From an uncultured Alphaproteobacteria bacterium (GTDB taxonomy: Bacteria > Pseudomonadota > Alphaproteobacteria > HIMB59 > GCA-002718135): 51,721 nucleotides of DNA. The stretch spans positions 1 through 51,721 of the forward strand of contig CABYIF010000004.1 of the NCBI GenBank assembly GCA_902518985.1. The letters are read 5' to 3'. The position numbers and the translations under genes were made by a program. This document shows positions 32,522 through 42,248 of the stretch, one piece after another; within the stretch, counting starts at the first letter, position 1; every line of letters begins with the position of its first letter. Below the pieces are notes generated by a model, which saw nothing but the letters and a program-made list of their open reading frames with translations, was not told where the DNA came from and made no database searches.

Positions 32522-33436
32522 GTGTACAATAAATCTACATTAGAAAGATATAGTGACAATCTCTTTTTGCGAAAGCTTAAAGGGTATTATGAACTTATGA
32601 AACCTAGAGTAATGAGTTTAGTAATATTTACTGCTTTTGTTGGAATGTTTCTAGCACCAGGAAAAATAGAAAGTATTAATTATATTATTGTCATCATAGC
32701 AATTGCAATTGGAGCGGGCTCATCAGCAGCTATTAATATGTGGTTTGATGAAGATATTGATAAGACAATGGAGAGAACTAAGACTCGGCCTATTCCACTA
32801 GGTATTGTCTCCAAAAACGAAGCTCTTGTATTAGGAATTTTTACGGGAATCATATCCTTAATTTTAATGCAGTGGTTCTCTAATCCACTATCGACGAGTT
32901 TACTATTATTCACAATATTATTTTATATTTTTATTTATACCTTTTGGTTAAAACGCACCACTTCTCTAAACATTGTAATTGGAGGCGCAGCTGGCGCAAT
33001 ACCTCCTATCATAGGTTGGACAGCAGTCACTCCAGAAATCAGCTTTCTACCTATTAGTATGTTCTTAATTATATTCTTTTGGACACCACCACATTTTTGG
33101 GCATTGTCTGTATATAGATTTAATGATTATGAAAACGCTAAAGTACCCATGCTTCCTAATGTTAAAAGCATAGATAACACTAAACAACAAATTGTCTCTT
33201 ACACATTAATTTTAATTATTACTAGTTATCTTCCTTATATCAGTGAGAGCGTTGGAATTATTTATTTAGGATTAGCAACTATACTAAATTTCTTTTTAAT
33301 AACTGGCTCAATTAAATTAAAAAATAGTAAAGAAAAGAAATCATTACCTAATCCCGAAGGTCTAAAATTTTTTGCTATATCTATATTTTATTTATTTAGT
33401 TTATTTTCAGCTATGCTTATAGATCATCTCATTTAA
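32522..33436 (+). CDS. ctaB: protoheme IX farnesyltransferase
   Basis: AAINMWFDEDIDKTMERTKTRPIP, GGAAGAIPPIIGWTAVT, FWTPPHFWALSVYRFNDY; GTG start. Confidence 0.95.
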   Translation: MYNKSTLERYSDNLFLRKLKGYYELMKPRVMSLVIFTAFVGMFLAPGKIESINYIIVIIAIAIGAGSSAAINMWFDEDIDKTMERTKTRPIPLGIVSKNEALVLGIFTGIISLILMQWFSNPLSTSLLLFTILFYIFIYTFWLKRTTSLNIVIGGAAGAIPPIIGWTAVTPEISFLPISMFLIIFFWTPPHFWALSVYRFNDYENAKVPMLPNVKSIDNTKQQIVSYTLILIITSYLPYISESVGIIYLGLATILNFFLITGSIKLKNSKEKKSLPNPEGLKFFAISIFYLFSLFSAMLIDHLI

Positions 33437-33438
33437 TT

Positions 33439-33546
33439 ATGAAAAATAGAAGAAAAAAAAATATAATAACATTAATAATACTTCTTTGTATTGTTGCTTT
33501 TTTTTACCTGTGGACATTGTTTAAAGCAAACATTTTTGGGGTTTAA
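33439..33546 (+). CDS. small single-TM protein, CoxF-like by position (35 aa, missed by the ORF track)
   Basis: ATG...TAA encodes MKNRRKKNIITLIILLCIVAFFYLWTLFKANIFGV; basic N-terminus plus one hydrophobic helix; sits between ctaB and ctaG; TAATG overlap with ctaG. Confidence 0.75.
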   Translation: MKNRRKKNIITLIILLCIVAFFYLWTLFKANIFGV

Positions 33547-34061
33547 TGACAAATAATAGAACAGCTCTGAGCTTATCATTAATAGTTTTAACTATGATTA
33601 TTTTAGTAGGTTTCTCAGTTCCACTATATGATCTTTTTTGTCGTGTCACAGGATATGGAGGCAAAACAAATATTTCTGAATTTCAGTCTTCAACTATTCT
33701 TGAGAGAGATATAAGTTTGAAATTTAATGCTGATGTAAATGATAGTATAAACTGGTCTTTTAAAGCACCTGAGAATATTAAATTTAAGGTTGGAGAAAAT
33801 ATGCTAGTTAAATACAAAGCTCAAAATTTATCTAATACTCCAACAACAGGAACTGCGACATTTAATGTGCTACCAGAAAAAGTTGGACCTTATTTTATTA
33901 AAACTCAATGTTTTTGTTTTGAAAAACAGACTCTAAATCCTGGTGAAATCATAGACATGCCTGTGGTATTTTATGTAGACCCTGCTATAAGTCAAGATCC
34001 AACAATGAAAGATGTAGAAGAGATAACATTGTCATACACCTTTTTTAAATATATAGATTAA
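33546..34061 (+). CDS. ctaG: cytochrome c oxidase assembly protein (Cox11/CtaG)
   Basis: VPLYDLFCRVTGYGG, CFCFEKQTLNPGEIIDMPVVFYVDP copper-binding motif. Confidence 0.95.
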   Translation: MTNNRTALSLSLIVLTMIILVGFSVPLYDLFCRVTGYGGKTNISEFQSSTILERDISLKFNADVNDSINWSFKAPENIKFKVGENMLVKYKAQNLSNTPTTGTATFNVLPEKVGPYFIKTQCFCFEKQTLNPGEIIDMPVVFYVDPAISQDPTMKDVEEITLSYTFFKYID

Positions 34062-34065
34062 TCCT

Positions 34066-34914
34066 ATGGCTAACAAATCAATATCAACCGGTCAAAAACA
34101 CCCATATCACTTAGTTGATCCTAGCCCTCTTCCTTTCTTATCATCAATAGCTGGCCTAGCAATGGCAGCTGGATTAGTTTTCTATATGCACTATGATACA
34201 AAATGGTTGTTAATATTAGGAACAATTGGCCTTCTTACTGTTATGTTTTTATGGTGGAGAGATGTAATTAAAGAGTCTACCTTTCAAAAAGTTCATACTC
34301 CTGTTGTAGAGTTAGGGTTACGTTATGGTATGGCCTTATTTATTGCATCAGAAGTTATGTTTTTTGTAGCATTTTTCTGGGCATTTTTTGACGCCAGTTT
34401 AACACCTAAACTTCCTATTGAAGAATTTTCTGAAACATTTGATTCCGATGGTGCGGTAGGTATTTGGCCACCTGAGGGTATTAAAACTTTTGATCCCTTA
34501 GATGTTCCTTTCTTAAATACATTAATATTACTTATGTCTGGAACAACCTGTACATGGGCACACCATGCAGTCAGAGAAGGTCATAAAGACCAAGCAATTC
34601 AAGCTTTGTGGATTACTGTTGGATTAGGAATATTCTTTTCTTTCATGCAAGGAGTTGAGTATTACGAAGCTGCTCATCACTATTTCAGTTTCACTGATGG
34701 AATTTATCCATCTGTATTTTACATGGCAACAGGTTTTCATGGATTTCATGTAATGGTAGGTACAATATTTCTGGCAGTATGTTTATATAGAATTTATAAA
34801 AATCATTTTACTCCAGATAGACATTTTGGTCTAGAAGCTGCTGCATGGTACTGGCATTTTGTTGATGTAGTATGGCTTTTTCTTTTTGTCTGTGTGTATG
34901 TTTGGGGAGCATAA
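34066..34914 (+). CDS. ctaE: cytochrome c oxidase subunit III
   Basis: KHPYHLVDPSPLPFL, EVMFFVAFFWAFFDASL, TGFHGFHVMVGTIFL, AAWYWHFVDVVWLFLFVCVYVWG. Confidence 0.97.
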   Translation: MANKSISTGQKHPYHLVDPSPLPFLSSIAGLAMAAGLVFYMHYDTKWLLILGTIGLLTVMFLWWRDVIKESTFQKVHTPVVELGLRYGMALFIASEVMFFVAFFWAFFDASLTPKLPIEEFSETFDSDGAVGIWPPEGIKTFDPLDVPFLNTLILLMSGTTCTWAHHAVREGHKDQAIQALWITVGLGIFFSFMQGVEYYEAAHHYFSFTDGIYPSVFYMATGFHGFHVMVGTIFLAVCLYRIYKNHFTPDRHFGLEAAAWYWHFVDVVWLFLFVCVYVWGA

Positions 34915-35604
34915 ATTAGTAAATTTCCTTTAAAATTTTCTTTATTTAGTTTTTTTTGTATAGCTCTAACATTATATTTAGGTAGCTGGCAGCTTGAGAG
35001 ACTGGAATGGAAAAAAAATTTAATTCAAGAATTTAATGATTTGGTAAAAGAAAAACCCCTATCTTTATCAATGGGTAAGATGAAGTATAGAAATATGGAT
35101 GAGTTCACAAAGATTATTACAAAAGGGACTGTTGACAGATCAAAAAAAATTTTTTTTCCTGCTAAAACATACAATGGAAAAAATGGTTTTTTTATTGCTA
35201 GTTTGTTGATTGATAACCATAATAATAAATACCTTATTGATGAAGGTTGGTTTGAATATAATAAATTAAATTATTTTAAAAATAATTCTGATGTTATTTC
35301 CTCAGAAATAATCGGGTATTTGAGATATCCAACTGAAAAAAAAATGTTTACTCCAAAAAATTCTCCAGAAACCAATGAGTGGTATTACTATGACTTAAAA
35401 GAAATTCAAAAATATTTTAAAACAGATATCAATCAAAAGTTTTTTATTAAAAATATTACTAGTTATAGTGAAGAATTTTTGTTACCTTCAACAGTAAAAA
35501 ACAATTTTTCTAATAATCATTTACAATATGCTATTACCTGGTTTTTAATGAGTTTTTCGATTTTGGTTATTTTTATTATTTATTTAATTAGAAAGTACAA
35601 ATGA
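34915..35604 (+). CDS. SURF1-family cytochrome oxidase biogenesis protein; N-terminus lies upstream of the track ORF
   Basis: Frame open from the ctaE stop: (ATT)SKFPLKFSLFSFFCIALTLYLGSWQLERLEWKKNLIQEFNDL..., the SURF1 N-terminal TM plus GxWQLxRxxWK motif. No ATG/GTG/TTG until 35041, so ATT 34915 is the best start candidate. Confidence 0.75.
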   Translation: MSKFPLKFSLFSFFCIALTLYLGSWQLERLEWKKNLIQEFNDLVKEKPLSLSMGKMKYRNMDEFTKIITKGTVDRSKKIFFPAKTYNGKNGFFIASLLIDNHNNKYLIDEGWFEYNKLNYFKNNSDVISSEIIGYLRYPTEKKMFTPKNSPETNEWYYYDLKEIQKYFKTDINQKFFIKNITSYSEEFLLPSTVKNNFSNNHLQYAITWFLMSFSILVIFIIYLIRKYK

Positions 35605-37079
35605 GCGCCTATATAAAACTTAAAGAAATCTTTAAAGAGGCCTCTCTTTCATCAGATATTGCAGGAATTTTACATTGGGATATGTCTACAATGATGCCTC
35701 TTAACTCTAGAAACCAAAGAGCTGAGCAGCTCGCCTATCTATCCAAGTTAAGCCATGATAAAGTTTCTTCAAAACAAGTAAGAGATTTAATATTTGAAGC
35801 AAAAAATGAAGATTTAAATCAAAATGACTTACATAACCTAAGGGAAATTGAAAGAGAACATAAATTAACATCTTCAGTTCCATCTGATCTTGTCCAAAAA
35901 ATTTCTAGAACTGCAGCAAAATGTGAAGGTGAGTGGCAGGAAGCAAGAAAAAATTCTAATTTTAATTTAATAAAAAATAATTTGAATGAATTAATTAATC
36001 TTACCAAAGAGGAAGCAAATATATTAGGAAATGAATTTAATTTATCACCCTATGAAGCGCTAGTTAATAAATTTGAACCAGGATCGAATACACAATTAAT
36101 CGCAAATGTATTTGATGATCTTCAACAATTTTTAACACCTTTAATAGATACTATAATCGAAAAACAAAAGTCTCAAAAAATCTTACCTATTCCAAATAAA
36201 ATCAGCAAAACACAACAGAAAGAGCTAGCTGAACACATTATGAAAATAATAGGCTTTGATTTTAAAAGAGGAAGACTTGATAAAAGTGTGCATCCATTTT
36301 GTGGAGGCTCTACAAATGATGTAAGAATTACAACAAGATATAATGAAGAAAATCCATTTTCGTCTCTTGATGGAGTTATGCATGAAACAGGGCACGCCTT
36401 ATATGAATTAAATCTTCCAAAAAAATGGAATCATCAACCTGTAGGCAAATCAAGAGGAATGGCAATGCATGAAAGCCAATCTCTTTTGATTGAAATGCAA
36501 ATAACAAGATCACTAGCTTTTAAAAAATTTTTATCAAAGCTATTAAAAGATAAATTCAATATTATGGATAAATCTTTTGATGAAGATAATTTATACTTAC
36601 TGGGAACAAGAGTTAAAAAATCTTTTATTCGTGTTGAATCTGACGAAGTCACATACCCTTTGCATATTATTTTACGCTTTAATCTTGAGAGAAAAATATT
36701 TAATAATGAAATCGGCGTTAATGATATTCCTGATGCATGGAATACAGAATATAAAAGACTATTTGATAGAGAAGTTGAAAAAGATAATGATGGAAGCTTA
36801 CAAGATGTACATTGGTATGCAGGTTTATTCGGTTATTTCCCAACGTATTCACTTGGAGCTTTGACTGCTGCACAATTTGCAAGCCAATTAAGAATTGATT
36901 TACCAGAATTAGATTTAAATATTGAAAAAGGGAAATTCGATGATTTAATTAAATGGTTGAAAACAAATATTCATGAAAAAGCTAGCTTTTTTAGTACAAA
37001 TGAAGTTTTAGAACAGGTTACAAACTCAAGTTTAAATGCTAAATATTTTAAAAATTATATAACTAATCGATATCTTTAA
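35601..37079 (+). CDS. M32-family (Taq-like) metallocarboxypeptidase
   Basis: HWDMSTMMP, GVMHETGHALYE (HExxH-type HETGH), HESQSLLIEMQI, DVHWYAGLFGYFPTYSLGALTAAQ. Confidence 0.93.
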   Translation: MSAYIKLKEIFKEASLSSDIAGILHWDMSTMMPLNSRNQRAEQLAYLSKLSHDKVSSKQVRDLIFEAKNEDLNQNDLHNLREIEREHKLTSSVPSDLVQKISRTAAKCEGEWQEARKNSNFNLIKNNLNELINLTKEEANILGNEFNLSPYEALVNKFEPGSNTQLIANVFDDLQQFLTPLIDTIIEKQKSQKILPIPNKISKTQQKELAEHIMKIIGFDFKRGRLDKSVHPFCGGSTNDVRITTRYNEENPFSSLDGVMHETGHALYELNLPKKWNHQPVGKSRGMAMHESQSLLIEMQITRSLAFKKFLSKLLKDKFNIMDKSFDEDNLYLLGTRVKKSFIRVESDEVTYPLHIILRFNLERKIFNNEIGVNDIPDAWNTEYKRLFDREVEKDNDGSLQDVHWYAGLFGYFPTYSLGALTAAQFASQLRIDLPELDLNIEKGKFDDLIKWLKTNIHEKASFFSTNEVLEQVTNSSLNAKYFKNYITNRYL

Positions 37080-38447
37080 ATGAAATATTTAAGCACAAGA
37101 GATAATTCTCTTAAAAAATCATTCAATGAAATTCTTTATCAAGGCCTTTCGAAAGATGGTGGGTTATATTTGCCAGTTGAATGGCCAAATATTGATATCC
37201 ATAACTTGGAAAATAAATCATATGAAGATGTAGCATTAGAAATTATTTTTCCATTTGTTAAAGAAAATTTCTCTAAAGGTGAATTACAAAATATTTTAAA
37301 TGAAAGTTATTCAACCTTTAGTCATGAAAAAAAAGCTCCAGTAAAAGAATTACAAACAAATAAGTATATTTTAGAGCTAATTTATGGTCCCACATATGCT
37401 TTCAAAGATTATGCATTACAGTTTTTAGGAAAATTATTTTCATATAGCTTAATTAAAAATCCAAAAAAAATAACTGTATTAGGCGCCACATCTGGAGACA
37501 CTGGCTCAGCAGCTATTCATGCTTTTAAAACAAATCAAGATATTAATGTGTTTATATTACACCCACATGGCAAAGTTTCTCCAATGCAACAGAAACAAAT
37601 GACAACAGTTAATGAAGAAAATATTTTTAATATAGCAATTGAGGGTAATTTTGATGATTGTCAAAAAATTGTAAAAACTTTATTTATTGATGATGAAATA
37701 CAAAATAAAACTTCATTGACTGCAATAAATTCAATAAATTGGGCTAGATTAATAGCTCAGGTCGTATATTATTTTTGGAGTCACTTACAAATAAAAAATA
37801 AAGATATTAATTTCATAGTACCATCAGGAAATTTTGGAAATATATTTTCTGCTTATGTTGCAAAAAAAATGGGCTTACCCATTAATCGACTTCATGTTGC
37901 AACAAATAAAAATGATATTTTGAAATCGATTATAACACATGGTCAAATGAACAAAAAAATTGTATCGCAAACATTCAGTCCAAGTATGGATATACAAATT
38001 TCTAGTAATTTTGAAAGACAGATGTTTGAAAGTTTTGATAGAGATAGTAATCAAGTAAATAATGCTTTTAATGAATTTAATAAAACAGGAAGTTATCAAT
38101 TTAGTTCAAGTGTAATTGATAATTTTAAAAAGATTTATGACGCTTCTAGTATTAATGATGATGAAACTTTAGACACAATTTCTAAAATATTTAAAAAGTA
38201 CAATTATATATCTGATCCTCATACTGCTACTGGCTTTAAACTACTTATGGATAAAAATGATGACGAGACTTGGGTCTCACTGGCATGTGCTCATCCTGCT
38301 AAATTTAATACAGCTGTTGAAAAAGCTATTGGTAAAGCAACAGATATACCAATAGAATTAAGCAATCTCTTTGATAAAAAAGAAAACATGACTATATTAC
38401 CTAATAATATTCAAGAAGTGAAAAATTACTTATTACAAAATATTTGA
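37080..38447 (+). CDS. thrC: threonine synthase
   Basis: YLSTRD, GLSKDGGLYLP, ELIYGPTYAFKDYALQFLG, LGATSGDTGSAAIHAF, SINWARLIAQVVYYF, VPSGNFGNIFSAYVAKKMGLP. Confidence 0.96.
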   Translation: MKYLSTRDNSLKKSFNEILYQGLSKDGGLYLPVEWPNIDIHNLENKSYEDVALEIIFPFVKENFSKGELQNILNESYSTFSHEKKAPVKELQTNKYILELIYGPTYAFKDYALQFLGKLFSYSLIKNPKKITVLGATSGDTGSAAIHAFKTNQDINVFILHPHGKVSPMQQKQMTTVNEENIFNIAIEGNFDDCQKIVKTLFIDDEIQNKTSLTAINSINWARLIAQVVYYFWSHLQIKNKDINFIVPSGNFGNIFSAYVAKKMGLPINRLHVATNKNDILKSIITHGQMNKKIVSQTFSPSMDIQISSNFERQMFESFDRDSNQVNNAFNEFNKTGSYQFSSSVIDNFKKIYDASSINDDETLDTISKIFKKYNYISDPHTATGFKLLMDKNDDETWVSLACAHPAKFNTAVEKAIGKATDIPIELSNLFDKKENMTILPNNIQEVKNYLLQNI

Positions 38448-38448
38448 T

Positions 38449-39702
38449 ATGCAAAAAATTACACAATTAGATAATGGATTAAGAATAGTTACTCAAAATA
38501 TGCCTGGTCTCGAGACTGTTTCAATGGGGATTTGGAATTACGTTGGTGGAAGAGATGAGACTATGGAAGTTAATGGAGTAGCACATCTTCTAGAACATAT
38601 GGCATTTAAGGGGACAAAAACTAAAAATGCTTTGCAAATTGCTGAAACCATTGAAAACGTTGGTGGTGACATTAACGCGTATACTTCTAAAGAAATTACC
38701 GCATATTATGTTAAATTATTAGCAAATGACTTACCGTATGGAATAGACATATTAACAGACATACTTCAAAACTCAACCTTTGCTGAAGAAGAACTTAATA
38801 GAGAAAGAGGTGTAATTATTCAGGAGATTGGCATGTATCTTGATACACCAGATGATATGATTTTTGATTATTGGCAAGAAAAAGCCTATCCAAACCAACC
38901 TATGGGTCGATCAATATTAGGTAAAACCGATATTATTAAAAATATTTCCAGAGAAGAAGTTAAATCTTTTATGATGAATCACTACAATCCAAAGAAGATG
39001 ATAATTAGTGCTGCAGGTAAAATAAATCATGACGAGTTTGTTGACTCCATAAAAAAAGCTTGCACTAACCTACCATCAGGACATTCAAATTCTAGAGTTA
39101 AAGCTGATTATAAATCAGGAGAATACAGAGAAGACAAAAAGTTAGAACAAATCCATCTACTTCTAGGTTTTGAAGGTGTCGATTATCATCATGATGATTT
39201 CTACTCTTTACTTGTTTATTCATCTCTTTTAGGTGGTGGTATGTCATCACGATTATTTCAGGAAATACGTGAAAAAAGAGGTTTGGTGTATGGCATTTCC
39301 TCTTTTAGTTCGTCATATACAGACACAGGTGTATTTGGAATTTACTGTGGTACTGGTGAGACTCAAATTCAAGAGTTAATTCCAGTATTATGTGATGAAT
39401 TAAATAATAGCCCTAATTCAATTACTGAAAAAGAAATTAATAGAGGCAAGGCACAGTTAAAAGCAAGTTTAATGATGGGTCGTGAAAGTGCTTTTAGGCG
39501 TTGTGAAAGTGCCGCTAGACAACTATTAGTTTTTAATCGCATTATTGAGCCGTCCGAAACTATTAAAAAAATTGATTTAGTTTCTAAAGAAACAGTTCAA
39601 AATATAGCTAAAAAAATAGTAACAGGCCCTATCACCATTTCTAGTATAGGACCATTATCCAAACTTGAAAATTTAGACAAAATACAAGCTCGAATAAATT
39701 AA
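38449..39702 (+). CDS. M16-family zinc peptidase (mitochondrial processing peptidase-like)
   Basis: GVAHLLEHMAFKGTKTK (HxxEH), SKEITAYYVKLLANDL, GGGMSSRLFQEIREKRGLVYGISSF. Confidence 0.93.
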   Translation: MQKITQLDNGLRIVTQNMPGLETVSMGIWNYVGGRDETMEVNGVAHLLEHMAFKGTKTKNALQIAETIENVGGDINAYTSKEITAYYVKLLANDLPYGIDILTDILQNSTFAEEELNRERGVIIQEIGMYLDTPDDMIFDYWQEKAYPNQPMGRSILGKTDIIKNISREEVKSFMMNHYNPKKMIISAAGKINHDEFVDSIKKACTNLPSGHSNSRVKADYKSGEYREDKKLEQIHLLLGFEGVDYHHDDFYSLLVYSSLLGGGMSSRLFQEIREKRGLVYGISSFSSSYTDTGVFGIYCGTGETQIQELIPVLCDELNNSPNSITEKEINRGKAQLKASLMMGRESAFRRCESAARQLLVFNRIIEPSETIKKIDLVSKETVQNIAKKIVTGPITISSIGPLSKLENLDKIQARIN

Positions 39703-39712
39703 TATTAAAATT

Positions 39713-39919
39713 TTATTTTATCCTAATTTTTTCAGCAACAATGTGATCTTTAGCAAAGTTATTAATTGATAACTTCATTTCTAATTCAATATCATCACCT
39801 AAATTAATATCTCCACTTTTTAATTTTTCTATTATTAATGTTTCAATAACTCTTTGAGAAGATATACCAACTTTTTTCAAGAACTTTCTTATTTCTATAT
39901 TTAAATTATCATGATCCAT
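39713..39919 (-). CDS. small DUF6494-like conserved protein
   Basis: MDHDNLNIEIRKFLKKVGISSQRVIETLIIEKLKSGDINLGDDIELEMKLSINNF; internal ATG chosen over the track start. Confidence 0.6.
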   Translation of the reverse strand: MDHDNLNIEIRKFLKKVGISSQRVIETLIIEKLKSGDINLGDDIELEMKLSINNFAKDHIVAEKIRIK

Positions 39920-39974
39920 GTTTTTATTATAGATTATTTGATAAGATTCCTTCAATAATGTAATAAAAATATCA

Positions 39975-40421
39975 ATGAATTCTTATTCTTTTAAAACTAT
40001 TTTTGGTTGGATAACTGTTAAATCATTAGAGTCTAAACTTGTATCTGTTAAATTTGGCAAGACTAAAAATTTAGGAAATGATAAATATCTTATTCATATT
40101 TCTAAACAAATCAAATTGTATTCATTAGGTAAATTAAAAAAATTTAATATAGATTACAGCCTTTTAGGATCACCATTACAAATAAAAATATGGAACGAAT
40201 TATCAAAAATAAAATACGGTCAAACAAAATCTTATGGTCAAATAGCAAAAAATATAAAAACCTCTCCTCGTTACGTGGGCAATGTTTGTGGACAAAATAA
40301 TCTTTTACTAATTATTCCTTGTCACAGAGTTATCAAGAGTGATGGATCATTGGGTGGCTTTTCAGGTTTAGGTGGTATAAAACTTAAAAAAAAATTACTT
40401 AATCTAGAAGTCAATGTCTAA
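39975..40421 (+). CDS. ogt: methylated-DNA--protein-cysteine methyltransferase
   Basis: PCHRVIKSDGSLGGFSGLGGIKLKKKLLNLE; SYGQIAKNIKTSPRYVGNVCGQN. Confidence 0.9.
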   Translation: MNSYSFKTIFGWITVKSLESKLVSVKFGKTKNLGNDKYLIHISKQIKLYSLGKLKKFNIDYSLLGSPLQIKIWNELSKIKYGQTKSYGQIAKNIKTSPRYVGNVCGQNNLLLIIPCHRVIKSDGSLGGFSGLGGIKLKKKLLNLEVNV

Positions 40422-41139
40422 AAATATAATAATATTACAACATATACCCATAGAAACACCTGGTTATATACTTGACCTAATGGAAACAGATAAATTTAAT
40501 ATAACAACTATAGAATTAGATCAGGGAGAGAAAATTCCTGACAATCTATCTTCTTATGATGCTATGTTTTGTATGGGTGGCCCAATGGATACATGGATGG
40601 AAGAAACATATCCATGGTTAATAGAAGAAAAGAATAAGATTAAGGAATACGTTATTAATCTTAAAAAACCTTATTTAGGTTTTTGTCTTGGTTGTCAGCT
40701 GCTTGGAGAAGTTCTAGGAGGTCAAGTTGTTAAATCGAATCCACCAGAAATTGGAATATTGGAGATAAATATGACTAAGAATAAAAATTTTGATAAGTTA
40801 TTTTCAGAATATCCTGAAAAAATAAAGGCTCTTCAGTGGCATAGTTATGAAGTAATAGAATTGGAAAAAAATAAAGATGTAAAAATTTTAGCTTCATCTC
40901 CTACTACTAAGTATCAAATTTTTAAATACATGGAACATGCATATGGGATCCAATTTCATATAGAAATTAAAGCAGATACAGTTAGTCAGTGGTCATGTGT
41001 ACCAGAATATGAAAAAGCTTTAGAGGATAGTTTAGGTAAAGGTGCTTTAAAAATTTTCGATCAAAATGCAAAAATTAATATGAAATCAATGAATACTAGT
41101 GCAAAAATATTATATAAAAATTTCAAAAAAATAATTTAA
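40414..41139 (+). CDS. type 1 glutamine amidotransferase (GMP synthase-like)
   Basis: AMFCMGGPMDTW, PYLGFCLGCQLLGEVLGGQV, YGIQFHIEIK. Confidence 0.88.
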   Translation: MSKNIIILQHIPIETPGYILDLMETDKFNITTIELDQGEKIPDNLSSYDAMFCMGGPMDTWMEETYPWLIEEKNKIKEYVINLKKPYLGFCLGCQLLGEVLGGQVVKSNPPEIGILEINMTKNKNFDKLFSEYPEKIKALQWHSYEVIELEKNKDVKILASSPTTKYQIFKYMEHAYGIQFHIEIKADTVSQWSCVPEYEKALEDSLGKGALKIFDQNAKINMKSMNTSAKILYKNFKKII

Positions 41140-41187
41140 TTTAGATGACTAGAATTGTAAATCATGTTTAAATATTTTTAAATAAAA

Positions 41188-42240
41188 ATGAAAAAAATTA
41201 GAGGCCCTGCTATATTTCTTGCTCAATTTGTTGGAGATGAAGATCCATTCAATTCATTAGATGGTATTTCCAAATGGGCTTCCAATTTAGGTTATAAAGG
41301 TGTGCAGATACCCTCATGGGATAAACGTCTGATTGATTTATCTAAAGCTGCTGAGAGTAAAAGCTATTGTGATGAAATAAAAGGCATTTTAAATGAAAAT
41401 AAAATTGAGCTAACAGAATTATCAACTCATCTCCAAGGACAGTTAGTAGCAGTTCATCCTGCATATGATATTCCATTTGATGGATTTGCAGATGAGGGCG
41501 TTAGAGGCAATCCATCAAAAAGAAAAGATTGGGCAATAAATCAATTAATGATGGCTGCAAAAGCATCTAAAAATTTAGGGTTGACAGAGCATGCTACATT
41601 TTCTGGAGCACTAGCTTGGCCTTATATGTATCCATGGCCTCAACGACCATCAGGTTTAGTTGAAGAAGCATTTAATGAACTTGCAAATCGTTGGTTACCA
41701 ATTCTAAACGCTTTTGATGAATCAGGGATAAATTTATGTTATGAAATTCATCCTGGTGAGGACCTGCATGATGGCATTTCATTTGAAATGTTTCTAGAAA
41801 AAGTAAAAAATCATCCGAGATGCAATATGCTTTATGATCCAAGTCATTTTGTACTTCAGCATTTAAATTATCTTGATCATATTGACATTTACCATGAAAA
41901 ATTGAAAATGTTTCATGTTAAGGATGCTGAATTAAACCCAACAGGTAAGCAGGGAGTTTATGGAGGTTTTCAATCTTGGATAGATAGAGCTGGAAGATTT
42001 AGATCCCTAGGAGATGGTCAGGTAGATTTTAAGTCAATTTTTTCTAAGTTGTCTCAGTACAATTTCAATGGATGGGCGGTACTTGAATGGGAATGTTGTA
42101 TTAAAAGTCCTCAACAGGGAGCAGAAGAAGGCGCAAAATTTATTAGTGATCACATAATTGATGTTACTGAAAAAGCTTTTGATGACTTTGCAGGCTCCGG
42201 TATGGATCAAGACACAAATAAGAAACTTCTAGGCATATAA
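41188..42240 (+). CDS. sugar phosphate isomerase/epimerase-like TIM barrel
   Basis: NLGYKGVQIPSWD, INLCYEIHPGEDLHDG, MLYDPSHFVLQHLNYLDHIDIYHEKLKMFHVKDAE. Confidence 0.85.
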   Translation: MKKIRGPAIFLAQFVGDEDPFNSLDGISKWASNLGYKGVQIPSWDKRLIDLSKAAESKSYCDEIKGILNENKIELTELSTHLQGQLVAVHPAYDIPFDGFADEGVRGNPSKRKDWAINQLMMAAKASKNLGLTEHATFSGALAWPYMYPWPQRPSGLVEEAFNELANRWLPILNAFDESGINLCYEIHPGEDLHDGISFEMFLEKVKNHPRCNMLYDPSHFVLQHLNYLDHIDIYHEKLKMFHVKDAELNPTGKQGVYGGFQSWIDRAGRFRSLGDGQVDFKSIFSKLSQYNFNGWAVLEWECCIKSPQQGAEEGAKFISDHIIDVTEKAFDDFAGSGMDQDTNKKLLGI

Positions 42241-42248
42241 AATTTTAA

